64,000 bases of DNA from Rhodoferax saidenbachensis (lineage in GTDB: Bacteria > Pseudomonadota > Gammaproteobacteria > Burkholderiales > Burkholderiaceae_C): assembly GCF_001955715.1 (NCBI RefSeq), contig NZ_CP019239.1:4154001-4218000 (forward strand), given 5' to 3'. The notes under the pieces are model-generated. The model was not told the origin of the DNA, ran no database searches, and was given only the letters and a program-made list of their open reading frames with translations. A program made the position numbers and the translations under genes. Within the stretch, counting starts at the first letter, position 1. Each line of letters begins with the position of its first letter. Positions 17,017 to 24,842 of the stretch are shown here, piece by piece.

Positions 17017-17163
17017 TTGGCCGAGCGCACGCTCTTGGAGGTTGTGGTGCACACGCTGCGCCCGCAAGACCTGGCGCTGCCCGACACGCTGGGCATGCAG
17101 CCGGGCAGCATCACGGTAACGAATGAAGGCCTGACGATAGGCTTTGTGCCCAAGCCGCGCTAG
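17017..17163 (+). pseudogene. Diverged second copy of the DUF1439 3' end
   Basis: Codons for LAERTLLEVVVHTLRPQDLA through LTIGFVPKPR and a stop match the last 49 codons of the gene at 13714-14310. Almost all differences are at third positions, so this copy diverged while under protein selection and is not a recent duplication. There is no start codon or upstream part. It marks the right edge of the 14311-17016 segment. Confidence 0.8.
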
Positions 17164-17204
17164 CGGCTGGCGCACCACCCCACGGGTTCAACACAGAGAC
17201 AAGC

Positions 17205-18182
17205 ATGCAGCAAATTACCTTGCACCGACTTTGCGCCGTAGCGGCCTTGGCGCTCGCTGCCGTAGCCGGCAATACCGCCCATGGCATGGAGCTGGCTACG
17301 CACGGCAACACGATTGTCTTGTCGGGGCCGGTCACCGGCACAGAGCTGGTGATGGTGAAAGACGCCTTTGCGGCCAACCCCAAGATTGACCTGGTGGTGC
17401 TGCGCAACTCGCACGGCGGCGATGCGTGGACGGGCTACCGCGTGGGCGAGCTGCTGCGCGATGCGGGGGTGACCACCGCCGTGTCTGGCTACTGCATTTC
17501 GTCATGCTCACGCATGTTTCTGGGTGGCAAAAACCGGCTGTTCACCGACGACTATCCGGCAGACCGCACCTATGTGGGCTTCCACGGGCACTATGACGCG
17601 AGCGGCAATCTGGACCGCAAGTCGGTGGGCAAGGGTGGTCTTTACACCTGGATCCTCAAATACTCGGACGGCAAAGCCGACCCGGATTTGGTGATGCGGT
17701 GGATTGCCATTGAGAAAAACAAAGGCGCGGCCAACTTCTTCCATCCGGACGTGGGCGCCACGTTAGGTAACAGCGTTTTTTTCTGCGACGGGCTGACAGC
17801 ACAAAAGGTGACCAGCTGCGAGCCCATCGCCACCAATGCGCTGGACCGCGGCGTGGTGACGGACCTGCGCCGCATTGCCAGCCCCGACCAAAACACCTTG
17901 CCCGAGCGGCAGCGTGCCCAGCAGTTTGCGCCCAGTGGTTATGCCGCGTTGGACGACCTGGGCAAACTGCCGCTGGCTGCACCCGCTGGGTCCGAGCAAT
18001 ACCAGCGCTATTTGCAAGCGAATTTGCCCCGGGCCTTCGCCGTGGCGCCCACGCGGCAACATTGGGCCTGGGTGTCGGGTGGCGCAGAGGACGTCAACGC
18101 TGCGGCGCTGAAGCGCTGTGAAGAACGCGCCAAACAGGCCTGCGTTTTGTACAGCGTGGACAACAACGTCGTCTACCGCTAG
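17205..18182 (+). CDS. Secreted ClpP/crotonase-fold protein
   Basis: 325 aa. Signal peptide (LCAVAALALAAVAGNTAHG). A ClpP-like core follows: GPVTGTELVMVKDAF, LVVLRNSHGGDAWTGYRVGELL and VSGYCISSCSRMFLGG, the pattern of periplasmic COG3904-type proteins. The usual NSPGG is NSHGG here, and the nucleophile position lies in the Cys/Ser-rich GYCISSCS segment, so peptidase activity is uncertain. The C-terminal 70 residues include ALKRCEERAKQACVLYSVD, a DUF4189-like tail. Periplasmic location is inferred. Confidence 0.75.
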   Translation: MQQITLHRLCAVAALALAAVAGNTAHGMELATHGNTIVLSGPVTGTELVMVKDAFAANPKIDLVVLRNSHGGDAWTGYRVGELLRDAGVTTAVSGYCISSCSRMFLGGKNRLFTDDYPADRTYVGFHGHYDASGNLDRKSVGKGGLYTWILKYSDGKADPDLVMRWIAIEKNKGAANFFHPDVGATLGNSVFFCDGLTAQKVTSCEPIATNALDRGVVTDLRRIASPDQNTLPERQRAQQFAPSGYAALDDLGKLPLAAPAGSEQYQRYLQANLPRAFAVAPTRQHWAWVSGGAEDVNAAALKRCEERAKQACVLYSVDNNVVYR

Positions 18183-18359
18183 GTCGGCCGGCCTTGAAAT
18201 AACCGATAGGCGTTGCACAGTCGCAGTAAATGTCGGAAACTGGATGCGGGCCTTGCCCGTGCTTCACCGCTCGGGCATTTCTCACCAAGGGCTCGCAGTC
18301 CAAACTGCGGCACGACTAACCGTGACAGTCAACTTGCAAAGTTGGAAGACATTAGCAAC

Positions 18360-19913
18360 ATGAAAAATTTCAAAATCGGCGCCCGCCTGGGCCTATGTTT
18401 CGGCGTCGTACTGCTGCTACTGGCCAGCGTCGCCGGGTTGGGACTGAGCCGTATGGCACAGATCAACGATGCCACCGAAGTGATCACCGGCGTCAACAAC
18501 CCCGAGACCAAACTGGCCGTGGAAATGCGCTCCAATGTGAACCGGGTGGGTGCGGCGGTGCGAGACATTGTTTTGCTGTCTGACCCGGCTGAGATGAAAG
18601 CCGTCAGCAACGAGTTGCAAAAGATCCGCACGGAATACGACGCAGCAGAGGAAAAGTTGGACAAGATGTTTGTCGCGGACGCTGGCACCACGCCCAAAGA
18701 GAAAGAGCTTTTCTCCAAGATCAAGACGCTGAAGACGCAGACCCAACCGGCCTTGGCCAAGGTGGTCGAGCTGGGCCTGGCGAATATGAATGAAGAAGCC
18801 ACCAAGGTCCTCATGAAAGAGGCGTTGCCGTCACAACGTGCCTGGCTCATTACCTTGAGCGAGCTGGCGGACTTTGAATTCAAAGCGAGTGAAGACGCGG
18901 CCAAGGTGGCGGAGGAGCAGTACCAAAGCGCGCGCACGATGATGCTGGCGCTGAGTGCGCTGGCCATTGCAGCGGGCATTGCAGCCGCGTTTTTTATCAC
19001 CCGCTCGATAGTGTCCCCTATCACCACGGCCGTGCTGTTGGCGCAGACAGTGGCAGCGGGTGATCTGACATCGCGCATCGATGTCAGTTCGCGGGATGAA
19101 ACAGGGCAACTGCTCTCCGCGATGCGGGACATGCAGGACAGCTTGGTGAAGGTGGTGTCGACCGTGCGTGCGGGCTCCGAGTCTGTGGCCACGGCCAGCT
19201 CGCAGATCGCGCAGGGCAACCATGACCTGAGCCAGCGCACCGAAGAGCAGGCCAGCGCCCTGGAAGAGACAGCAGCATCGATGGAAGAGCTGGGCTCCAC
19301 CGTCAAACAAAACGCCGACAACGCGCGCCAGGCCAACCAGTTGGCCCAGAGTGCGAGCACGGTGGCGATCAAGGGCGGTGAAGTGGTGGCGCAGGTGGTG
19401 GACACCATGAAGGGCATCAACGACAGCTCCAAGAAGATCGTGGACATCATCAGCGTGATCGATGGCATCGCCTTTCAGACCAACATCCTGGCGCTGAACG
19501 CGGCGGTCGAAGCGGCGCGGGCCGGGGAGCAGGGTCGTGGTTTTGCCGTGGTGGCGTCCGAAGTGCGCAGCCTGGCGGGGCGCAGTGCCGAAGCCGCCAA
19601 AGAGATCAAGTCGCTGATCTCGGCGAGTGTGGAGCGGGTGGAAGAAGGCTCCGCGCTGGTGGATCAGGCGGGCACCACCATGAATGAAGTGGTGAGCTCG
19701 ATCCGCCGGGTCACCGACATCATGGGCGAGATCAGCGCGGCCAGCAATGAGCAGAGCCAGGGCGTGAGCCAGATCGGCGAAGCGGTGCAGCAGATGGACC
19801 AGGTCACGCAACAAAATGCGGCGCTGGTGGAAGAGATGGCCGCCGCCGCGTCCAGCCTCAAAGGCCAGGCACAGGACCTGGTGGGTACTGTGGCGTCCTT
19901 CAAGCTGGCATAA
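18360..19913 (+). CDS. Methyl-accepting chemotaxis protein
   Basis: 517 aa from ATG 18360 ([15 protein letters not shown]). TM1 residues 11-31, a periplasmic four-helix-bundle-like sensor to about 190, TM2 around 195-215, a HAMP domain, then the coiled-coil signalling domain with the conserved hairpin tip [20 protein letters not shown] and Glu/Gln methylation stretches. It ends in SFKL without a CheR/CheB tether pentapeptide. It signals to CheA/CheW at the inner membrane; the ligand is unknown. No other chemotaxis gene is adjacent. Confidence 0.95.
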   Translation: MKNFKIGARLGLCFGVVLLLLASVAGLGLSRMAQINDATEVITGVNNPETKLAVEMRSNVNRVGAAVRDIVLLSDPAEMKAVSNELQKIRTEYDAAEEKLDKMFVADAGTTPKEKELFSKIKTLKTQTQPALAKVVELGLANMNEEATKVLMKEALPSQRAWLITLSELADFEFKASEDAAKVAEEQYQSARTMMLALSALAIAAGIAAAFFITRSIVSPITTAVLLAQTVAAGDLTSRIDVSSRDETGQLLSAMRDMQDSLVKVVSTVRAGSESVATASSQIAQGNHDLSQRTEEQASALEETAASMEELGSTVKQNADNARQANQLAQSASTVAIKGGEVVAQVVDTMKGINDSSKKIVDIISVIDGIAFQTNILALNAAVEAARAGEQGRGFAVVASEVRSLAGRSAEAAKEIKSLISASVERVEEGSALVDQAGTTMNEVVSSIRRVTDIMGEISAASNEQSQGVSQIGEAVQQMDQVTQQNAALVEEMAAAASSLKGQAQDLVGTVASFKLA

Positions 19914-19916
19914 GGC

Positions 19917-20402
19917 TCACGCCGCTGCGGCGGCGCGGGCTTTCATCCGGTCGATCTTGGGTTTCATGTAGAAGCCCATGAACAGGCCAATCACCAAGCC
20001 AATCGGCAACGAGCGGCTGAACGCGAGCCACCAGAAGCGGGCCAGCGTGGCGTCCCACGGGCTGTTGATGAGCGCAATGACCAGGGCCAGCACGCTTTCA
20101 ATGACACACGCAGTCAGCAGCGACACCAAGAGCTTGCGCCAGAACGGCGCCAGGCGCGGCAGCAGCACCGCGGCCACATGCTCCAGATGGCCAATACCCA
20201 TGAGGATGAGCGGCAGCACGACCAGGCTGGCGACAAAGTTGCGCGCCCAGGTGGCAGGAAACGCATCGCCCAGCCCCACGTTGGCCCAGGTCATGAAAGC
20301 ACTGAGCAGCAGCGCCACGGTAGGCAGGATGAGGATATGGGGAAAGAGTTTGCGCACGGGAGAGGTTGGCAGCGGCGGCCATATAGTTGACAATCTCAAC
20401 AT
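19917..20402 (-). CDS. DUF2798 family membrane protein
   Basis: Up to 161 aa, two DUF2798-like repeats with four hydrophobic helices (ILILPTVALLLSAFMTW, FVASLVVLPLILMGI, LLTACVIESVLALVIALI, GLVIGLFMGFYM). The ATG 20402 lies inside a MarR operator candidate; a GTG at 20357 (MRKLFPHIL) is the alternative start and leaves more room for a leader. Divergent from the MarR gene, so it is the probable regulatory target. The function is unknown. Confidence 0.8.
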   Translation of the reverse strand: MLRLSTIWPPLPTSPVRKLFPHILILPTVALLLSAFMTWANVGLGDAFPATWARNFVASLVVLPLILMGIGHLEHVAAVLLPRLAPFWRKLLVSLLTACVIESVLALVIALINSPWDATLARFWWLAFSRSLPIGLVIGLFMGFYMKPKIDRMKARAAAAA

Positions 20403-20431
20403 TGTAGCCCTTATTGGTTGATATTGTCAAC
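20386..20431. promoter_or_regulatory. Two palindromic MarR operator candidates
   Basis: GTTGACAATCTCAAC (20386-20400) and GTTGATATTGTCAAC (20417-20431) share the layout GTTGA-N5-TCAAC and are 31 bp apart. They fill the gap between the divergent DUF2798 and MarR genes, the second lying 12 bp before the MarR start. MarR proteins usually bind such palindromes to repress both flanking genes. Binding is inferred from position and symmetry. Confidence 0.7.
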
Positions 20432-20442
20432 CAAATACGCCC

Positions 20443-20934
20443 ATGCCTGTCACGCCCTCCAAGTCTTCTGCCGTGCCGCTGGCCGACCCTGCGGCCTCTG
20501 TACCAACCTTCGTCGCGTTCATGACGGCGTTTGGGGAGGCCCAGCAGTTGCTCAAAACACGCATGCAAAACGACGCCGAGCAGGGCCTGGGGCCGCTGCA
20601 CCTGCGCGCGCTGTGCCTGTGCCAGCGCAACCCGGGCGCGCCGCAACAGCAACTGGTGCAGTCGCTCACCCGTGACAAGGGGCAGATCGCGCGGCTGATC
20701 CGCGATCTGGAAGAGCGCGGCCTGCTGGTGCGCACACCCGACGCGCGCGACGGGCGGGTCTGGCTGCTGACGGTGACGCCCGAGGGCGATAAAAAATGCG
20801 CCTGGTTTTCCGCACTGGAAGCCAGCGTGGCGCATGACCTGCTGGGTTCGCTGAGCGCGGCCGACAGCAAGCGGCTCAACCAAGTGCTGCAAACAGTGCA
20901 GGCGCAGCTGGACCGGCTGGGTAGCGATGTGTGA
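20443..20934 (+). CDS. MarR family transcriptional regulator
   Basis: 163 aa. Winged-helix MarR core: GPLHLRALCLCQRNPGAPQQ, recognition helix QLVQSLTRDKGQIARLIRDLEE and wing with RTPDARDGRVWLLTVTPEG, containing the conserved DxRxxR-like motif. The N-terminal 30 residues and C-terminal helix form the dimer interface. The most likely targets are its own promoter and the divergent DUF2798 gene. Ligand unknown. Confidence 0.92.
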   Translation: MPVTPSKSSAVPLADPAASVPTFVAFMTAFGEAQQLLKTRMQNDAEQGLGPLHLRALCLCQRNPGAPQQQLVQSLTRDKGQIARLIRDLEERGLLVRTPDARDGRVWLLTVTPEGDKKCAWFSALEASVAHDLLGSLSAADSKRLNQVLQTVQAQLDRLGSDV

Positions 20935-20943
20935 AAAGCGCTA

Positions 20944-21071
20944 TTTATTTATAGAAATACAAAATTCTTTAATTTCTGTAGATTTATAGATATTTACAGA
21001 CTATGAGAAGTGATTGCGTAGCGTCAGGCAGCAAGCAATTTATTTATAGATTTGATTAAATTATTTAATTT
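20944..21071. promoter_or_regulatory. A/T-rich promoter-operator region of hipBA
   Basis: Strongly A/T-rich stretch in an otherwise G/C-rich region. TTTATTTATAGA occurs at 20944-20955 and 21039-21050, a related TTTATAGAT at 20982-20990, and AAATTA-TT-TAATTT is a perfect palindrome at 21058-21071, 15 bp before hipB. These are candidate HipB autoregulation sites, since HipB-type antitoxins with bound HipA usually repress their own operon through several repeated operators. Confidence 0.55.
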
Positions 21072-21085
21072 GCTAACATCTATGA

Positions 21086-21529
21086 ATGCCAGCACAAAAC
21101 ACTAGACCCTCTGACTACCCGCAAGCCGTTGTCCAGCAGATTGCGTTGCTGGCGCAAAACATCGTCATTGCACGCAAGCGGCGCAAGGAGACGCAGGCGC
21201 AGTGGGCCAAGAAGCTGGGGGTTTCGCAGCCCACCATGGCGCGCATCGAAAGTGGGGACCCTTCGGTGGCCATGGCCTCGTATGTGATGTGCATATGGCT
21301 GATCAGCCCGTCCGCCACGCTGGCCGACCTGATCGCCCCGCAGCAGGACCAAGCGGCGTTGGAGCGCGAGATTGTGCGCATCCAATCGCGCGGTACACGC
21401 GTGGCTCTTGGTTCCGCGATTAAAGATATCGGCATAGGCGCAGCGCTCACAACCCGCATCGGTGCCACGCAAACCGCATCCGGACTGGCCGCATTGATCG
21501 CGGCACAGGGACTGGGCAAGCCCAAATGA
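21086..21529 (+). CDS. hipB: HipB-like XRE antitoxin
   Basis: 147 aa. HTH_XRE unit at residues 26-80 (IARKRRKETQAQWAKKLGVS, QPTMARIESGDPSVAM). The C-terminal extension (70 residues) is longer than in E. coli HipB and may be the kinase-contact part. It overlaps hipA by ATGA, the usual antitoxin-toxin order. It probably neutralises HipA and represses the operon at the A/T-rich upstream sites. Confidence 0.85.
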   Translation: MPAQNTRPSDYPQAVVQQIALLAQNIVIARKRRKETQAQWAKKLGVSQPTMARIESGDPSVAMASYVMCIWLISPSATLADLIAPQQDQAALEREIVRIQSRGTRVALGSAIKDIGIGAALTTRIGATQTASGLAALIAAQGLGKPK

Positions 21530-22788
21530 ATACTCCAGACATCCAGCCCGGCAGCTATGTGCCGCAAGACCGGCTCTACGTGTGGGCGCTGGTCAACCCT
21601 GCCAGCCCCGCGCTGGTGGGCGAGCTGCGGCTCTCGCCGCTGGTGCCCGACTGTGCCGTGTTTACCTATGCGCCCGCGTGGTGGAACTTCTCCCTGAGCG
21701 AAGACCTTCCGCTGATTGCCGGGCAAGACTTCAGCGTGGGGGAGCGCAGCAGCGTACCCGGCGCACTGGACGATGCGCGGCCTGACCGCTGGGGCGAACG
21801 CATCATCCGGCACATCGAACGCCCAGCCCGGCTGTCGGTGCTGGAGATGCTGCTGTTTGCGGGGGACGACCGGTTTGGGGCGCTGGGCATTTCGGTCTCT
21901 GCAGAGCAGTACATCCCGCGCCGCATCGGCCCTTACCCGCAACTGAGCGACCTGGCGCAACTGGCCCAGGCAGTGGAGGACGTTCAACAACAGGCACCTA
22001 TCACGCCGCAGATCCAGCGTTTGGTGCAGCCAGGCGTTACCTTGGGCGGCGCGCGGCCCAAGGCTTTGCTGCAAACGCCCGACGGCCCGTGTGTGGTGAA
22101 GTTCAGCGAGCTGGACGACCCGGTAGACACGCCCTGCATAGAACACGCCACCATCACATTGGCCGCCACGGCGGGCATCACGGTCGCGTCCACAGGCTTA
22201 CTGACACTGCCACCGCGCCATGGCAAGGCGCGCCATGCATTGACGATTCAGCGCTTTGACCGGCAGGGCACGCTGCGGTTGCATTGCCTGTCTGCCCACA
22301 CCGTGCTGCGCGCAGCGCGCTTGCCTGAGAGCTACAGCGCGCTGGCCACCGTGTTGCTGCGCCTGGGCCACCCGGACCGTCAGGCTGCGATGCGCGAAGA
22401 GCTGTTCAAACGCATGGTGTTCAACATCCTCATGGACAACACGGACGACCATGAGCGCAACCATTGCCTGCGCCTGGGTTTTGACGGCTACTATGAACTG
22501 GCCCCGGCATTTGATGTAGTGCCCAGCATGCAGAACCTGGGTTACCAGGCGATGGTGGTGGGCGCACGGGGCACCGAGTCCACACTGGAAAATGCGCGGT
22601 CGGAGCACAAGGAATTTGGCATCTCCGCGCCACGTGCCCTCACATTGGTAGCAGACGTTGCACGTGCCGTAGACCGGTGGCAGGCGCATTTTCTGCAACT
22701 GGGCGTGTGTGCTGCAGACATGGCGCTGCTGCAAGCCAGCATCGACCGCGACGCCTTGCGGCTGCAGCGCAAAGAATTTTGCTCCTAA
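21526..22788 (+). CDS. hipA: HipA family serine/threonine kinase toxin
   Basis: 420 aa. N-terminal HipA subdomain (VGELRLS, GALDDARPDRWGERI), Gly-rich loop GGARPKALL, and the catalytic/metal segment FNILMDNTDDHERNH (D304-N312), followed by ELAPAFDVVPS with the metal-binding Asp. These are the hallmarks of HipA kinases, which phosphorylate aminoacyl-tRNA synthetases or other targets and cause growth arrest. The kinase looks intact. The last codons (FCS and stop) lie at the edge of element A copy 7, so its C-terminus may have been altered by the repeat. Confidence 0.9.
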   Translation: MNTPDIQPGSYVPQDRLYVWALVNPASPALVGELRLSPLVPDCAVFTYAPAWWNFSLSEDLPLIAGQDFSVGERSSVPGALDDARPDRWGERIIRHIERPARLSVLEMLLFAGDDRFGALGISVSAEQYIPRRIGPYPQLSDLAQLAQAVEDVQQQAPITPQIQRLVQPGVTLGGARPKALLQTPDGPCVVKFSELDDPVDTPCIEHATITLAATAGITVASTGLLTLPPRHGKARHALTIQRFDRQGTLRLHCLSAHTVLRAARLPESYSALATVLLRLGHPDRQAAMREELFKRMVFNILMDNTDDHERNHCLRLGFDGYYELAPAFDVVPSMQNLGYQAMVVGARGTESTLENARSEHKEFGISAPRALTLVADVARAVDRWQAHFLQLGVCAADMALLQASIDRDALRLQRKEFCS

Positions 22789-22845
22789 TTTGATAGCTTC
22801 TTGCGCACATTCCACGGGGGCTGGAGCCCGATTTTTTGCCTAAAC
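22780..22845 (+). repeat. Element A copy 7
   Basis: TTTGATAGCTTCTTGCGCA then GGGGGCTGGAGCCCGATTTTTTGCC. Its 5' edge (TTTTGCTCCTAATTTG) supplies the last codons and stop of hipA. It also acts as the spacer to the convergent mepB-like gene, and its GGGCTGGAGCCC hairpin followed by TTTTTT resembles a terminator. Confidence 0.88.
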
Positions 22846-22854
22846 GCACCTTGG

Positions 22855-23361
22855 CTAGGTCTGCAGCGTCAGCAGCGCTTTAGCCCGCCCTAGGTCTACC
22901 GCGTGGCCTTCTGACAGGTCCAGAAAGTACGCCGACTGCCAGGCCTGTGTGGTCTGCGCCTGGCGGCTGGTGGTGGTGTCCCACGGCGGGTAGACACGCA
23001 GGGCGCGTTTGCCACCCACACCGTTTTTCGCCACCACGTCGTGTGCTGCGAGCGCCGCTTTGGGAAACACAAACTGGCCGAAATGCGGCCCGCTGCGGGC
23101 GCTGACCACAAACACGTCGATCGGGTCGCCCTGCTCAAACGGCTGTATGGGGCCGCGTCCCACACGTTTCCACAGCGTGACGAACTGGCCCACTTTGGTG
23201 GGCGTGGTTTTGGCGACGCGAAAACACACCCGAAGATCACCCAGGCGCAGGGTGTGGGCGGCGTAGTCGGCGCTCTCGGCCTCGGGCAATACGTCGGTAC
23301 AAGCAAGGCCAATGGGCGCGTAGGCCAGGGCCTGCGCGGCCAGCAGATCGGGGTGGCTCAT
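22855..23361 (-). CDS. MepB family protein
   Basis: 168 aa from ATG 23361, which overlaps the stop of the upstream regulator (ATGA). The protein has VCFRVAKTTPTKVGQFVTLW, GQFVFPKAALAAHDVVAKNG and FDxYPPWxxTxxxQAxxTQxWQ near the end, the pattern of MepB. In staphylococci mepB is co-transcribed with a MATE exporter and its regulator, but the function is unknown. Here it forms a two-gene operon with the XRE regulator. Confidence 0.85.
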   Translation of the reverse strand: MSHPDLLAAQALAYAPIGLACTDVLPEAESADYAAHTLRLGDLRVCFRVAKTTPTKVGQFVTLWKRVGRGPIQPFEQGDPIDVFVVSARSGPHFGQFVFPKAALAAHDVVAKNGVGGKRALRVYPPWDTTTSRQAQTTQAWQSAYFLDLSEGHAVDLGRAKALLTLQT

Positions 23362-24194
23362 GCGGGCACGGGTGCCAACAGCGCCAGTTGCTGCGCAGTA
23401 AAGGGGTCCGCGGGCAAAAAGGTTTCCAGCGCCAGCTCTTGCAGCGTGATGTCCATGGGGGAGCCAAAAATGGTGACGGTGCTGATGAAGCTCAGCACGC
23501 CCTGGCTGCTTTGCAATTGGAACGGCATGACCACACCGCGCGTCTCGCCCTGCAGGTGCAGGCCGTCGGGCGCGTGGTGGGCGCTGTAGGTGTGCAGCTC
23601 GGCCATCAGCGCTTTGAGCTGCGTGTCTTGGGTGTTCTGGATTTGTTGTTGCAGGCGGGCAAAGAGGTGGTGCTTCCACTGCGCGAGGTTGAGGATGCGC
23701 GGGGCCAGACCCTGCGGGTGCAGACTCAGGCGCAGCACGTTGACAGGGTGTTGCAGCAGTTCAGGCGCCACATCGGTCAGGAACACGGGGACCATGCGGT
23801 TGGCGACCACCAGGTTCCAGTGGCGGTCCATCGCGAGTGCGGGGTTGGGTTCGTGGCAGCGCAGTATCAAATCGACCGCGGCGCGGGCCTCGGCCATGTC
23901 GGGGTGGTCCAGCGGGCGTTCGCGGTACATGGCGGCGTAACCGGCGCTGGTGAGCAGTGCGTTGCGCTCGCGCAGGGGCACGTCCAACCGTTCGGCCAGG
24001 CGCAACACCATGTCGCGGCTGGGCACGGAGCGGTCGGTCTCCAGAAAACTGACGTGGCGGGTGGAGATTTCGGCCTGGTGCGACAGATCGAGCTGACTCA
24101 TGCGCCGGTGTTGCCGCCAGTGGCGCAGGTGCTGGCCAAAGCTGCTGTGCGCAGTGGTGGATGGCGTGGCAGACGTGGGAGGCAGGGCAGACAT
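23358..24194 (-). CDS. XRE regulator with MmyB-like ligand-binding domain
   Basis: 278 aa. N-terminal HTH at residues 18-78 (FGQHLRHWRQHRRMSQLDLSH, then ISTRHVSFLETDRSVPSRDM). The C-terminal 190 residues fit the MmyB-like domain (LDVPLRERNALLTSAGYA, NPALAMDRHWNLVVANR), thought to bind a fatty acid or other hydrophobic ligand. It overlaps and probably controls mepB. Start chosen at 24194; a hydrophobic-rich head before the HTH may be trimmed. Confidence 0.88.
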   Translation of the reverse strand: MSALPPTSATPSTTAHSSFGQHLRHWRQHRRMSQLDLSHQAEISTRHVSFLETDRSVPSRDMVLRLAERLDVPLRERNALLTSAGYAAMYRERPLDHPDMAEARAAVDLILRCHEPNPALAMDRHWNLVVANRMVPVFLTDVAPELLQHPVNVLRLSLHPQGLAPRILNLAQWKHHLFARLQQQIQNTQDTQLKALMAELHTYSAHHAPDGLHLQGETRGVVMPFQLQSSQGVLSFISTVTIFGSPMDITLQELALETFLPADPFTAQQLALLAPVPA

Positions 24195-24314
24195 GGGCGC
24201 ATATTAGCGGCGCAAACCCGCTTTGTGGCACACCCGCCATGACCTGTCAGGTAATGGACGCGCCGCGCCGCAAGCCGGAGCATGCAGGCTTCTTCAACCG
24301 CAAAGGAGTTCTCC

Positions 24315-24743
24315 ATGACTGGCTACGCATCTTCTCAATCTACTTCCTCCACCCTGCCCGCAGGCACAGCGCGCTACCCGGCGTGGCTGCGCACGGTGCT
24401 GTGGGTGGATGGCATCACCGGCTTGGCATCCGGGCTCATGGGTCTGGCCGCGTCTGACTTGCAGGCCACGCTGCTGGGCCTGCCTGGAGCACTGGTACAG
24501 GCTAGCGCCATGGTGGTGCTGGTGTTTGTGGCGCTGATCGCTGTGCTGCTGGCCAAGTCGCAGGTGCCTGCGCTGGGCTTGCGCACGCTGGTGGTGGGCA
24601 ATGCACTGTGGGTGGCGGCCAGCGTGATGGTGGTGGAGCTGCACTGGCCCACGCTGAACGCGCTGGGTGTGGCCTATGTGCTGCTGCAGGCCGGTTTTGT
24701 GGGGGCGCTGGCGTACCTGCAGGCCCGGGCGATGCGACGCTGA
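24315..24743 (+). CDS. Four-helix inner-membrane protein, unknown
   Basis: 142 aa from ATG 24315, with AAAGGAG upstream at ideal spacing. Four hydrophobic helices: LWVDGITGLASGLMGLA, ALVQASAMVVLVFVALIAVLL, TLVVGNALWVAASVMVV and ALGVAYVLLQAGFVGALAYL. I recognise no motif. Divergent from the XRE regulator gene (120 bp apart), so it may share that control. Confidence 0.7.
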   Translation: MTGYASSQSTSSTLPAGTARYPAWLRTVLWVDGITGLASGLMGLAASDLQATLLGLPGALVQASAMVVLVFVALIAVLLAKSQVPALGLRTLVVGNALWVAASVMVVELHWPTLNALGVAYVLLQAGFVGALAYLQARAMRR

Positions 24744-24771
24744 GAGACCGCAGAAAGCGCGCCTATGCGCA

Positions 24772-24842
24772 ATGCTGTTACTCCTTTTTTAGGAGCTACT
24801 CACGCACTATCTATGAGGGCTACAGGCCAATTTGGCCTAAAT
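24772..24842 (+). repeat. Element A copy 8
   Basis: Diverged: TTTTTTAGGAGCTACTCACGCA, then TATGAGGGCTACAGGCCAATTTGGCCTAA. Its 3' hairpin AGGCCAATTTGGCCT encodes the last codons and stop of the yjjJ-like gene on the other strand. Confidence 0.8.
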
